In this document: one piece after another, positions 26,174-36,826 of the stretch
How the letters are laid out: every line of letters starts with the position of its first letter
Position numbering within the stretch: position 1 is the first letter of the stretch
Source: an uncultured Sphingomonas sp.
GTDB taxonomy: Bacteria; Pseudomonadota; Alphaproteobacteria; Sphingomonadales; Sphingomonadaceae
Direction of reading: 5' to 3'
DNA: 64,000 bases
Assembly: GCF_902806265.1 (NCBI RefSeq)
Contig: NZ_CADCVZ010000046.1
Location: 1 to 64,000 of the forward strand
Notes under the pieces: generated by a model
Seen by the model: the letters and a program-made list of their open reading frames with translations, nothing else
Told to the model about the DNA's origin: nothing
Databases searched by the model: none
Made by a program: the position numbers and the translations under genes

Positions 26174-29100
26174 GGGCGGGACCTCGTGCTGGGCTCGGGG
26201 GTGACTTGTTCGTCGACGGGCGTCTGCGTCTGGCTGGTTGCTTCCTCGCGGCGGCGGACCTCTGTGGTGATGCCGGGGATCTCCTCCAGCGGCCGGTCCA
26301 GCGTGGTGGAGATGATCGCGCGGGGATCGCGCATCGACTTGGCGGTGGCGATCAGGGCGCGGAACGGTCCGCGGATCGTCACATTGAGCCGGATCGGCAA
26401 CTTGCTGGTGACGCTTCGGATCAGCCGCTGCGTACGGGTCGTGCCGCCCAGTGCCACGCCGTCGATGGTCAGCCGCGTCGCGAACTCGCCCGCCAGATCG
26501 CCGTCCAGCCGGATGATCATGGAGCGGAAGCGCAGGTCGCGCAGCGCATTGAACGCGATGTTGCCCATCAGGCCGAGGTTGGCCCGGTTCACCACCCCAT
26601 TGTAGCTGAGGCTGCCACCCGGCGCCCGCGAGTCGAGCTTGCCGCCGACGATCCGTCCGCCGCTCTCATCGAAGGTCATCGGCAGCACGCCGTCGAACAC
26701 GCCAGTCGCGCCGATCTCCTTGAAGCCGAAGCTCTGGACGAAGCGGTTGGCGTCGAGCCCGACAACCTCGAAGGTCAGCCGCTTGGCCGAGGGCCGGCCC
26801 AGGCTGAGCAGCGTTTCCTGCAGGACCAGCTGGCCGCCCATGAAGGGCCAGCGTCCGCTTTCGACCCGGACCTGCTGGCCGGGCAACAGCTGGTAGGTGA
26901 TAATCCCGTTCTCGACGAGGATGCCGGGGTTGATGCTGGCGACTTGCATCGTCTGCCCGGGCGCGGTCTCGAGCGCCAGCAGATCGGTGAACCGCATGGT
27001 GCCCTTGAGGCCCGTCACCGGACCGAAGGCTGCGGCAAGGTCAAGGTCGTCGGTGCTGAATTCGCCGGTCGAGGTCACCCCCTCGCCGTACCAGGCGATC
27101 CGCCCCTGGCCGTAAATCGTGCCGTCGATCAGCGCGATCTGGCCTTCGGTGAGACGGGTGAGCTGCTCGGGCTGGAGGCGCGGACCAAAGGCGATGCCCG
27201 GAACGTCGAGTGTCGCACCGCCGGTCCCTGTCGACAGCCGGTGATCGATCGCGACCTCCGTCACCCGCGTTCCGGTGGCCGGGTGGCGCAAGGTGCCGGT
27301 AGCGCGGATGCGGTCGTCGCCCAGTGTGAAGCGCGCGTCCTCAGTGCGCAGCGGGTAGAAGCGCGGCGCCTCCAAGCGGTCGGATGCGGTCAGCGCCCCG
27401 TCGACGGTCAGCCGCGACTTGTACAGCAACCAGTTACCCGACATCTCGCTGAGCGCGATCGGAACGCGGCCGATCACCCCGTCCGCGCCGTCGAAGCGGC
27501 CACGGATGCCGCTGCCGCCAAAGGTCCCGGTCGCCGCATTGGCGTTGAGCAGGATCGGCGATTCGGGCCTCCCCATGCGCACGTTTACCCCGGCCAGCCG
27601 GAAGTCCTCCGGGCCGGTGAACGTCGCCCGCTCCGAGCGCAGCGCGAAGGGCGAGGCGCCGAGCCGGCCGTTCAGCACTAGGTTGCTGGTCCCCGCACCG
27701 ACCCGCACTGCACCGCCGGGCGCACGATAGACGATGGCGTGTCCGGTTGCGCACACCGGCAGGCTAGTGCTGCCCAGCCGCAGCCCGCCCAGCCGCAGCG
27801 AAGCGAAGCGCACGTCGCTGCAGCCACGGCCGAACTCCAGGGCGCCGCCGCGACCTACCCGGCCATTGATCGGCACGCGCAGGCCGCGCACCTCGCCGCC
27901 CGAGACCGGCCCGTCGAGCAGCGCCACCGTCTGGATGTTGGTCGACCCGTCGCGGGCCGCGGCGAAGTTGATCGGCGCCAGCGCCAGCCGCGCACCGTCG
28001 GCGGCATAGGGCGCCACCCGCACCGTTCCGCTTATCGGCGCCCCGCTTCGGGGCTGATTGAGCGCGATGCGGGTGGTCGGAAGGCCGCCGCCCTGCGTCG
28101 CGATGTCGCCGTCGATCCGCAGCCGGTTGCCGGGCCAGTAGTAGGTGATCCCGTCGCCCCCGCCGACCTGGATGCGCGCTCCCGAAGCGGTTCGGACGTT
28201 GGCGGTCTCGATCCGCACCGCTCCGCCACCGGGAAAGTTGACCAGCCGCAGGCTGCCAGCAGCGTTCATGTCCCTGGTCGCGCCCTCGAGACCGCGGCGC
28301 AGCGCCGCCGCGAGCGGTTCCAACGGCGTATCGTTTGTGCCGCGGAGCGCATCGGTGAGGCCCGCCGTCAAGGAGGGCGCCAGGTCTGCGTTCTGCGCCG
28401 CATAGTCGGCCACCAGTGTGATGTTGCCCTGGGCCGCGTTCAGCAGGTAGCTCCCGTCGAGTCGCGTCCTCTCCGCCTGGATCTCACTCAGGCGCGCGCC
28501 ACGGGCGGCGAGCTTGACCGTGCCCAGGATGCGGGTCGGCTCGCCGGCGAAGGTCAGGCCCGCGTTCAGGCCGGCCAGCCCATTCACCCCCGCAGTCAAG
28601 GCGGTCGCGCTCATCCGGCCGCGACCAGTGAAGCGCTCGAATGCCTCGCTGAAGCGGCTGTCGATCTCGAACCGCGGCTGAGCGATCGCGATGTTGCTCG
28701 ACGGACAACGGAAGCTGCTGGCCGACAGCGGTCCGCTGACCCGCGGCCGCCGCGCGCTGACCGAAACGCGCACGTTCGCGCGCATGTCGGCCAGGGTGCA
28801 GCGGCCCGCGTCCAGCTGCGGGCTCGCGGCCGCAAGCCGTCCTCGGAAGCCGCCGGTCAGGTTGCCCGCGCCCTCCACAGCCACCCCCAGCGGACCGTAC
28901 GGCGTAGCCAAGGCGATGGAGGTATCCGCCACGTCGACGGTGACATCCGGCAGGGTAAAGGGCTTGCCGCTGGGCGGCGGGAGCAGCCGGTCGAGCTGTC
29001 CCCAGCTGACCCGGTTGCCGACCACCCGGCCGTTCAGCCGCACCCCGCGCGCGACCACCCGAAAGATCTCCACCCGGCCCGTCAGGTGGATGCGCATCTG

Positions 29101-29397
29101 CACCTGGGCGACGCGCGCAGTCAGATCAGGGTTGGCGGGATCGCCGATCACCAGGTTGCTGAGCTGCTGGGTGCGCAGGCCGACGCGATCAAGCCGGTAG
29201 CTGGCCTGCACGCCGCGGCGCTCCATCTCGCGCGCGAGGATGTCATTGGCGAGCGGCCGGCGCTGGGTCCACAAGACGCCCAGCGCGACGATCAACAGGC
29301 CCAGGAACCCAAGCAGCCCCCAGCCGAGCGCGCGTGGCCAGCGACGCCGAACTACGACCTCCTGGTGGGGAGCTTGCTCACCCGTCAGTTGGTCCAT
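26170..29397 (-). CDS. ydbH: YdbH-like intermembrane phospholipid transport protein (AsmA-like)
   Basis: The 1075-residue protein has a short cytoplasmic N-terminus, one membrane anchor (about residues 22-45: LGWGLLGFLGLLIVALGVLW) and a very long, repeat-like beta-rich periplasmic part, as in AsmA/YdbH proteins that form hydrophobic grooves spanning the periplasm. The C-terminal part, with VLPMTFDESGGRIVGGKLDS and LSYNGVV, matches the YdbH domain. With YnbE and YdbL it should move phospholipids to the outer membrane. An additional polar tail (TPVDEQVTPEPSTRSRP) lies in the periplasm. The start is ATG and the gene diverges from radC across 78 bases. Confidence 0.88.
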   Translation of the reverse strand: MDQLTGEQAPHQEVVVRRRWPRALGWGLLGFLGLLIVALGVLWTQRRPLANDILAREMERRGVQASYRLDRVGLRTQQLSNLVIGDPANPDLTARVAQVQMRIHLTGRVEIFRVVARGVRLNGRVVGNRVSWGQLDRLLPPPSGKPFTLPDVTVDVADTSIALATPYGPLGVAVEGAGNLTGGFRGRLAAASPQLDAGRCTLADMRANVRVSVSARRPRVSGPLSASSFRCPSSNIAIAQPRFEIDSRFSEAFERFTGRGRMSATALTAGVNGLAGLNAGLTFAGEPTRILGTVKLAARGARLSEIQAERTRLDGSYLLNAAQGNITLVADYAAQNADLAPSLTAGLTDALRGTNDTPLEPLAAALRRGLEGATRDMNAAGSLRLVNFPGGGAVRIETANVRTASGARIQVGGGDGITYYWPGNRLRIDGDIATQGGGLPTTRIALNQPRSGAPISGTVRVAPYAADGARLALAPINFAAARDGSTNIQTVALLDGPVSGGEVRGLRVPINGRVGRGGALEFGRGCSDVRFASLRLGGLRLGSTSLPVCATGHAIVYRAPGGAVRVGAGTSNLVLNGRLGASPFALRSERATFTGPEDFRLAGVNVRMGRPESPILLNANAATGTFGGSGIRGRFDGADGVIGRVPIALSEMSGNWLLYKSRLTVDGALTASDRLEAPRFYPLRTEDARFTLGDDRIRATGTLRHPATGTRVTEVAIDHRLSTGTGGATLDVPGIAFGPRLQPEQLTRLTEGQIALIDGTIYGQGRIAWYGEGVTSTGEFSTDDLDLAAAFGPVTGLKGTMRFTDLLALETAPGQTMQVASINPGILVENGIITYQLLPGQQVRVESGRWPFMGGQLVLQETLLSLGRPSAKRLTFEVVGLDANRFVQSFGFKEIGATGVFDGVLPMTFDESGGRIVGGKLDSRAPGGSLSYNGVVNRANLGLMGNIAFNALRDLRFRSMIIRLDGDLAGEFATRLTIDGVALGGTTRTQRLIRSVTSKLPIRLNVTIRGPFRALIATAKSMRDPRAIISTTLDRPLEEIPGITTEVRRREEATSQTQTPVDEQVTPEPSTRSRP

Positions 29398-29475
29398 TAC
29401 GTCCGCGCCACCATCGTTGTTTTAACCTCGAATCATTACGGCCGTTCCGCCCCCGGCACGAAGGAGTACCACCGC

Positions 29476-30186
29476 TTGCCGTCCGTTCAGCCTAACCTGT
29501 TGCCGGGAGACAACAAGCCGGCCGGGTCCGACGGGCACCGCGCGCGCCTCCGGCAACGGCTGCTGGACGGCGGCGGCGATGCTCTACTCGACCATGAGCT
29601 GGTTGAATATCTGCTGACTTTGGCCATCCCGCGCCGGGACACCAAGCCCTTGGCCAAGCGGCTGATTTCCAGCTTCGGCGGGGTCGGGCCGCTGCTTTCC
29701 GCCTCGCCCGACGCGCTCCGGCGGGAAGGCCTGACCGACGGGGTGATCGGCGCGCTGGCGATCGCCCGGGCGACGGCCCTGCGGCTGCTCGAGACCCGGA
29801 TCGAGGGCCGCCCACTGATCGCGAGCTGGGACGCGCTCGGCGACTACCTTCAGGCGACCATGGCGCACGATCCGGTCGAGGAGGTCCGCGTGCTGTTCCT
29901 CAACGCCAAGAACCTGCTGCTCGCCAACGAGGCGATGTGGCGCGGCTCGGTCGACGAAGCCTCGGTCCACGTCCGCGAAGTCATCAGCCGCGCCATCGCG
30001 CTCGGCGCCACCGCCATCATCATCGTCCACAACCACCCGAGCGGCGATCCCACCCCCAGCCAAGCCGACATCCGCCTCACCCGCGACCTGGTCGACGCCG
30101 GGCGGCACATGAAGGTCACAGTGCACGACCATGTGATCGTCGGCGCAACGGGGCGGACGAGCTTGCGGGCGCAGGGCTTGATCTAG
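29476..30186 (+). CDS. radC: RadC-family JAB/MPN protein
   Basis: The 236-residue protein has a helix-hairpin-helix-like N-terminal part and a C-terminal JAB1/MPN domain with the metal-site motif HNHPSGDPTPSQAD. I placed the start at TTG (LPSVQPNLLPG) because a full ribosome site (aaggag) lies 9 bases upstream and no ATG or GTG fits. RadC proteins were once tied to DNA repair; their true function is not settled. It is a single-gene unit, divergent from ydbH. Confidence 0.88.
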   Translation: MPSVQPNLLPGDNKPAGSDGHRARLRQRLLDGGGDALLDHELVEYLLTLAIPRRDTKPLAKRLISSFGGVGPLLSASPDALRREGLTDGVIGALAIARATALRLLETRIEGRPLIASWDALGDYLQATMAHDPVEEVRVLFLNAKNLLLANEAMWRGSVDEASVHVREVISRAIALGATAIIIVHNHPSGDPTPSQADIRLTRDLVDAGRHMKVTVHDHVIVGATGRTSLRAQGLI

Positions 30187-30245
30187 ACGGTTGATGTCAG
30201 CTCACGACCATTGCGGACGTTCGCGAAGGCGCTAGGCTTTGCTGA

Positions 30246-30380
30246 GTGGGAAATGAAAACCCGTGGTTTCTGATTGTGGGAGCGGCGTTATCGCTTCTGC
30301 TATTCGCGGTCATGATCTTCATTCCTGTCAAACTCGTGCTGCTGGCTGTCCGACAATGGCGCGATCGATCTCGCGATTGA
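30246..30380 (+). CDS. Possible small single-span membrane protein
   Basis: A GTG-started frame of 44 codons gives a short polar N-terminus, a strongly hydrophobic run of about 26 residues (LIVGAALSLLLFAVMIFIPV then KLVLLAV) and a basic end (RQWRDRSRD). The pattern obeys the positive-inside rule with the C-terminus inside. The ribosome site is weak. It lies in the 273-base gap between radC and purB, in lower-GC sequence, where no other gene is seen. A chance frame cannot be excluded. Confidence 0.4.
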   Translation: MGNENPWFLIVGAALSLLLFAVMIFIPVKLVLLAVRQWRDRSRD

Positions 30381-30459
30381 CGATCTGCTTCCCACCCACA
30401 GCAGACACAAGCCCACCGTTCGTTGCAGCCTTGAGTGGGCCCTGCTAGCCGCCCCCCGC

Positions 30460-31782
30460 ATGGTTCCTCGCTATTCCCGCCCCCCCATGTCGGCCATCTG
30501 GTCGGCCGAAAACCGCTTCCGCATCTGGTTCGACATCGAGGTCTACGCCGCCGAGGCGATGGGCGAGATCGGGATGATCCCGGCGGAGGATGCGCGAAAG
30601 ATCGTCGACGCGCACGCCCGCGGGGTGATCAACCCGGTGGACGTGCCCGCGATCGACGCGATCGAGGCGGTCACCAAGCATGACGTGATCGCCTTTCTCA
30701 CCTGGATCGGCGAACGGCTCGGGCCCGAGAAGCGCTACCTTCACCAGGGCATGACCAGTTCGGACGTCCTCGACACCGCGCTATCGGTCCAGCTGACCCA
30801 GGCCGCCGACATCCTGCTCGACGACCTCGACCAGCTGCTCGCCGTACTGGAGCGCCGCGCCTTCGAGCATAAGCTCACCCCGACCATCGGCCGCAGCCAC
30901 GGCATCCATGCCGAGCCGCTGACCTTCGGCCTCAAGCTCGCCCAGGCCCATGCCGAGTTCGCCCGCAACCGCGAACGGCTCGCGCGTGCCCGCGATGACA
31001 TCGCCACCTGCGCCATCTCCGGCGCGGTCGGCACTTTCGCCAACATCGATCCGCGTGTGGAGGAACATGTCGCCCGGCGCCTCGGCCTCACGCCCGAGCC
31101 TACCTCCACCCAGGTCATCCCGCGCGACCGCCACGCGATGTTCTTCGCCACCCTCGGCGTGATCGCTTCCTCGATCGAGCGGCTGGCGACCGAGGTCCGC
31201 CACCTCCAGCGCACCGAAGTGCTGGAAGCGGAAGAGTATTTCTCGCCCGGGCAGAAGGGCAGTTCGGCCATGCCCCACAAACGCAACCCGGTGCTGACCG
31301 AGAACTTGACCGGCCTCGCGCGCATGGTCCGCAGCGCCGTCGTCCCCGCGCTGGAGAATGTAGCCCTGTGGCACGAGCGCGATATCAGCCACTCGTCGGT
31401 CGAGCGTTTCATCGGCCCCGACGCAACGATTACCCTCGACTTCGCGCTGGCGAGGCTGACGGGCGTGGTCGACAAGCTGCTCGTCTATCCCGAACGTATG
31501 CAAAAGAACCTCGACCGCATGGGCGGCCTCGTCCACTCGCAGCGCGTGCTCCTCGCGCTCACCCAGGCGGGCCTCAGCCGCGAGGACAGCTATGCGCTCG
31601 TCCAGCGCAATGCGATGAAGGTATGGGAGTCCGACGGCCGGCTATCGCTGCTCGACCTGCTTAAGGCCGATCCACAGGTCACCGCCGCGATCCCGGCCGG
31701 GCGGCTCGAGGAGAGCTTCGACCTCGGCTACCACTTCAAGCACATCGGCACGATCTTCGAGCGGGTGTTCGGCCGCACCTAG
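30460..31782 (+). CDS. purB: Adenylosuccinate lyase
   Basis: The 440-residue protein carries the fumarase/aspartase superfamily signature GSSAMPHKRNPVLTEN and the N-terminal MVPRYSRPPMSAIWSAENRF of the short bacterial PurB type. It acts twice in purine synthesis, cleaving SAICAR and adenylosuccinate. The TSSDVLDTALS and SHGIHAEPLTFGLK motifs supply other active-site residues. It is unlinked to other purine genes here and converges on a metallo-hydrolase with 4 overlapping bases. Confidence 0.95.
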   Translation: MVPRYSRPPMSAIWSAENRFRIWFDIEVYAAEAMGEIGMIPAEDARKIVDAHARGVINPVDVPAIDAIEAVTKHDVIAFLTWIGERLGPEKRYLHQGMTSSDVLDTALSVQLTQAADILLDDLDQLLAVLERRAFEHKLTPTIGRSHGIHAEPLTFGLKLAQAHAEFARNRERLARARDDIATCAISGAVGTFANIDPRVEEHVARRLGLTPEPTSTQVIPRDRHAMFFATLGVIASSIERLATEVRHLQRTEVLEAEEYFSPGQKGSSAMPHKRNPVLTENLTGLARMVRSAVVPALENVALWHERDISHSSVERFIGPDATITLDFALARLTGVVDKLLVYPERMQKNLDRMGGLVHSQRVLLALTQAGLSREDSYALVQRNAMKVWESDGRLSLLDLLKADPQVTAAIPAGRLEESFDLGYHFKHIGTIFERVFGRT

Positions 31783-32684
31783 CGCCGCTTGGCCTTGAGC
31801 TCGTCGTACATGGTCTCGATGAAGCGATCGGGCTTGATGAAGCCGTCCGCGGCAACGGTCGCTGCGTAAGGCGCCGCGGGCTTGGAGGCCACCACCGCTG
31901 CCCTCGTCCGTCCGGCTGCGACGCCCGCCGCGACCTTGCTGCGCACGTCCACCAGCATGTCATGGTAGGCCTTCAGCTCCTCGCGGGTGGCGACCGGACC
32001 GTGTCCGGGGATGACCTTGCCGCCGGGCTTCACCAGCGCCAGGCCGCGCTTGGCCGCTTCGATCATGCCGTCGATCGAACCCCCGCTCTCCCGATCGATG
32101 AAGGGGAAGGTCACCCGATGGAAGAAGGTGTCGCCCATGTGGACGACATCGGCGCCGGTCCAATAGACCAGCGCATCGCCGTCCGTGTGCGCATTGGGTA
32201 CATGCACCACCTGGATGCGATCGCCATTAAGATGAAAGTTCACCCCGCCGGCGAAGGTCACCACCGGCAGGCCGGCCTTGGGCGTCGCCTTGATGGTCTG
32301 ATTCATCTGCTTGGAAAAGGTCTCGACCGACATCCGGCGGCGGACATTGTCATGCGCGACGATAACCGCCCCGGCCTGGCCCAACCGCTCGTTCCCGCCG
32401 GTATGGTCGCCGTGCCAATGCGTGTTGATCAGAAACCGGATGGGGTCCGGGTCGACGCTGCTCACCGCCGCGACGATCTTCGGGACCAGCGGCGCGAACT
32501 GGTCGTCGATCAGGACATTGCCGTCCTCGCCGTGGCTGAGGCCGATATTGCCGCCCTGACCGAACAGCACCGCCACGCCCGGCGCGACGCGCTCCACCCG
32601 CACCTCGACTTTCGAGAAGTCCTGCTGCTGCGCCGCAGCCGGCACGGAGGCGGCAACAAGAAGGGCGTAGGCAAGTCGGCGCAT
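31779..32684 (-). CDS. Exported metallo-beta-lactamase-fold hydrolase
   Basis: The 301-residue protein starts at MRRLAYALLVAASVPAAAQ, a clear signal peptide, behind a good ribosome site (aggagacaacc). The zinc motif HWHGDH (about residues 89-94) and later HTDGDALV, VHMGDTFF and PGHGPV are those of the MBL fold, close to subclass B3 and Quin/cyclase-like periplasmic members. A hydrolytic role in the periplasm follows; a true beta-lactamase activity is possible but cannot be asserted from the motifs. Confidence 0.85.
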   Translation of the reverse strand: MRRLAYALLVAASVPAAAQQQDFSKVEVRVERVAPGVAVLFGQGGNIGLSHGEDGNVLIDDQFAPLVPKIVAAVSSVDPDPIRFLINTHWHGDHTGGNERLGQAGAVIVAHDNVRRRMSVETFSKQMNQTIKATPKAGLPVVTFAGGVNFHLNGDRIQVVHVPNAHTDGDALVYWTGADVVHMGDTFFHRVTFPFIDRESGGSIDGMIEAAKRGLALVKPGGKVIPGHGPVATREELKAYHDMLVDVRSKVAAGVAAGRTRAAVVASKPAAPYAATVAADGFIKPDRFIETMYDELKAKRR

Positions 32685-32736
32685 GGTTGTCTCCTGTTGC
32701 GGAGCGAACCCTAGCGCCAGCACCCGCTAGCGCAAT

Positions 32737-33855
32737 CTAGCTGCCGAGCTTTTCCTTGATCCGGCTGAAGAAGCTTCTGCTCGCCGGACACTCCTCGCCC
32801 GTCTCGGTGTCGCGGAACTGCCCGAGCAGCTCCTTCTGCTTGGCCGTCAGCTTGGTCGGCGTCTCCACCAGCACCCGCGTGACCAGGTCGCCGCGGCCGC
32901 GGCCGTTGAGCACGCTCATGCCCTGCCCGCGCTGGCGCAGCGTCTCGCCCGACTGGATACCCGGCGGGATCTTGATGTCGATCGGGTTGCCGTCGATCCC
33001 CGGCACGGTGATCTGACCGCCCAGCGCAGCGGTGGTGAAGGTCACCGGGCACTCGGCCACCAAGGTCGTCCCGTCGCGCCCGAACAGCGGGTGGCGGGCC
33101 ATGTGCACGAACAGGTAGAGGTCGCCGTTCGGCGCGCCGCGCACGCCCGCTTCGCCCTCACCGCCGACGCGGATGCGGGTGCCTTCATCTACCCCGGCGG
33201 GAACCTGAATCGACAGATTGCGGCGCTTAAGTACCCGGCCTTCGCCCTCGCATTGCGGACAGGGATCGGCGATGGTGACGCCGTGGCCGTAGCAGGCGGG
33301 GCAGCCCCGCTCGACCATGAAGAAACCCTGCTGCGCCCGCACCTTGCCCACGCCGTTGCAGGTGCGGCAGGTCTGCGGCTTGCTGGTCCCGCGTGAGCCG
33401 TCGCCCTCGCACGGCGCGCACGGCTGCAGCGTTTCCACCTCAATCTCCGCCTGCTTGCCGGAAAAAGCTTCCTCCAGCGTCAGCTCGAGATCGTAGCGCA
33501 GGTCGGCGCCGCGGGCAGCGTTCTGGCGCGCGCCGCGCGAGTCCATGAACTCGCCGAAGATCGACGAGAAGATGTCGGAAAAGCCGTCGAAGCCCTGGCC
33601 GTTGCCGCCGCCGAACCCGCCGCCCCCGTTCTGGAACGCCGCCTTGCCGAAGCGATCGTAGGCCGCCCGTTTCTGCGGGTCCTTGAGGCAATCGTAAGCC
33701 TCGTTGATCGCCTTGAACTTGGCTTCCTGGTCGGAGCAGCCGCCGTGGCGGTCGGGATGGCACTCCATCGCCAGCCGGCGATAGGCCGCCTTGATGGTTC
33801 GGTCGTCGGCTGTCCGCTCGACCCCGAGCAGCTCGTAATAGTCGGTCTCAACCAT
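32737..33855 (-). CDS. dnaJ: Chaperone protein DnaJ
   Basis: The 372-residue protein has the J domain with the HPD motif (residues 33-35), a Gly/Phe-rich linker (QNGGGGFGGGNGQGFDGF), four C-x-x-C-x-G-x-G zinc repeats (CAPCEGDG, CRTCNGVG, CPACYGHG, CPQCEGEG) and the C-terminal substrate-binding domains. It stimulates DnaK. It lies downstream of dnaK, separated by 113 bases that hold a long inverted repeat. No separate heat-shock promoter was seen for it. Confidence 0.96.
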   Translation of the reverse strand: MVETDYYELLGVERTADDRTIKAAYRRLAMECHPDRHGGCSDQEAKFKAINEAYDCLKDPQKRAAYDRFGKAAFQNGGGGFGGGNGQGFDGFSDIFSSIFGEFMDSRGARQNAARGADLRYDLELTLEEAFSGKQAEIEVETLQPCAPCEGDGSRGTSKPQTCRTCNGVGKVRAQQGFFMVERGCPACYGHGVTIADPCPQCEGEGRVLKRRNLSIQVPAGVDEGTRIRVGGEGEAGVRGAPNGDLYLFVHMARHPLFGRDGTTLVAECPVTFTTAALGGQITVPGIDGNPIDIKIPPGIQSGETLRQRGQGMSVLNGRGRGDLVTRVLVETPTKLTAKQKELLGQFRDTETGEECPASRSFFSRIKEKLGS

Positions 33856-33870
33856 GACGTGCCCCCCAGC

Positions 33871-33954
33871 GCGTCACCCCGACGGAGGTCGGAGTCTCAG
33901 GCAACGAGCATATCGCTATTTTGCCTAAAATCCCGACCTCCGCCGGGATGACGC
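33871..33954. repeat. Long inverted repeat between dnaK and dnaJ
   Basis: Arms at 33871-33892 and 33933-33954 match at 20 of 22 positions. The 40-base loop has a secondary aggcaa/ttgcct pair. The core 'cctccgccgggatgac' is shared with the copy at 22815-22893. It lies in the intergenic part of the dnaK-dnaJ transcript and could lower read-through or stabilise dnaK mRNA. Confidence 0.75.
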
Positions 33955-33968
33955 ACGAGGTCATCCCT

Positions 33969-35930
<1,962 letters not shown>

Positions 35931-36001
35931 AGTTTTCAACTACCTTCCAATAGCCCCCGGACGCCCTTCCAGGCACGCCCGTCCTTGATGTTTCGGAGGC
36001 G

Positions 36002-36029
36002 ATATAGGGGTGAGTTCATCGGCGACAAG
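36002..36029 (-). promoter_or_regulatory. Sigma-32-like heat-shock promoter of dnaK
   Basis: On the minus strand CTTG (36029-36026) is followed after 17 bases by CCTATAT (36008-36002). The alphaproteobacterial RpoH consensus is CTTG-N17/18-CYTATNT. The start codon of dnaK is about 70 bases downstream, leaving a leader of about 60 bases. Confidence 0.65.
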
Positions 36030-36082
36030 GAGTCGCAAGATACGCTGTTGCAGGCTGGTTCAGCGTCTGTTGCAACGACGCC

Positions 36083-36826
36083 TCAGAGCATCGCCATGCC
36101 GCCATTCACGTGCAGCGTCTGACCGGTGACGTAGCCCGCCTCGCGGCTGGCGAGGTAGACCACCGCCGCGCCGATGTCCTCGCCCGAGCCCATCGCACCC
36201 GCCGGGATCTTGGCTAGGATGGCCGCCCGCTGCGCCTCATTCAGCGCGTCGGTCATGGCTGACGTCATGAAGCCAGGCGCGACGCAATTCACGGTGATGT
36301 TGCGGCTCGCCAGCTCCTGCGCCGCCGCCTTGCTCATGCCGATCAGCCCGGCCTTGGACGCGACATAGTTGGCCTGCCCCGGATTGCCGGTCACGCCCAC
36401 GACGGAGCTCACCGAGACGATCCGGCCGAAGCGCGCCTTCATCATCGGCTTAGCCGCTGCCCGCATCAGCCGGAAGGCGGCCTGCAGGTTGATCTGAAGG
36501 ACTTCCGCGAACTCCTCGTCCTTCATCCGCATGAGCAGGTTGTCGCGGGTCACCCCGGCGTTGTTGACGAGGATGTCGAGCTTGCCGCCGAGCGCCTCCA
36601 CCGCCTGGGGCACGAGCCGGTCCACCGCCGCACCGTCCGCCAGGTTGCATGGCAGCGCCACATGCTCGCCGCCAAGCTCATCGCGGAAAGCACTAAGCTT
36701 CGCAGCATTGCTCCCGCTGACGGCGAGCCGCGCACCCTGCGCCGCAAGCGCCCTGGCGATCGCCGAGCCAAGCCCGCCCGAAGCGCCGGTCACCAGCGCG
36801 GTCATCCCAGTCAGACCGAACATCAT
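36083..36826 (-). CDS. fabG: 3-oxoacyl-[acyl-carrier-protein] reductase
   Basis: The 247-residue SDR has TGASGGLGSAIA for NADPH, NNAGVTRDNLLMRM, the catalytic Ser in SVSSVVGVTGNPGQANY and Y-x3-K in YVASKAGLIG; these, with VNCVAPGFMTSAMTDAL, are hallmarks of FabG. It reduces 3-oxoacyl-ACP in fatty acid elongation. Its start overlaps the fabD stop (ATGA). An in-frame second ATG directly follows the first. Confidence 0.94.
   Translation of the reverse strand: MMFGLTGMTALVTGASGGLGSAIARALAAQGARLAVSGSNAAKLSAFRDELGGEHVALPCNLADGAAVDRLVPQAVEALGGKLDILVNNAGVTRDNLLMRMKDEEFAEVLQINLQAAFRLMRAAAKPMMKARFGRIVSVSSVVGVTGNPGQANYVASKAGLIGMSKAAAQELASRNITVNCVAPGFMTSAMTDALNEAQRAAILAKIPAGAMGSGEDIGAAVVYLASREAGYVTGQTLHVNGGMAML

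Noticed and set aside
27739-29475. Long upstream extension of radC through the ydbH region
   Set aside because: The frame is open but antisense to ydbH. The TTG at 29476 has an ideal ribosome site and begins at the conserved part of the protein.
31779-32684. Calling the metallo-beta-lactamase-fold protein a resistance gene
   Set aside because: The HWHGDH motif is shared by many hydrolases, and no substrate-specific feature of a carbapenemase was confirmed.
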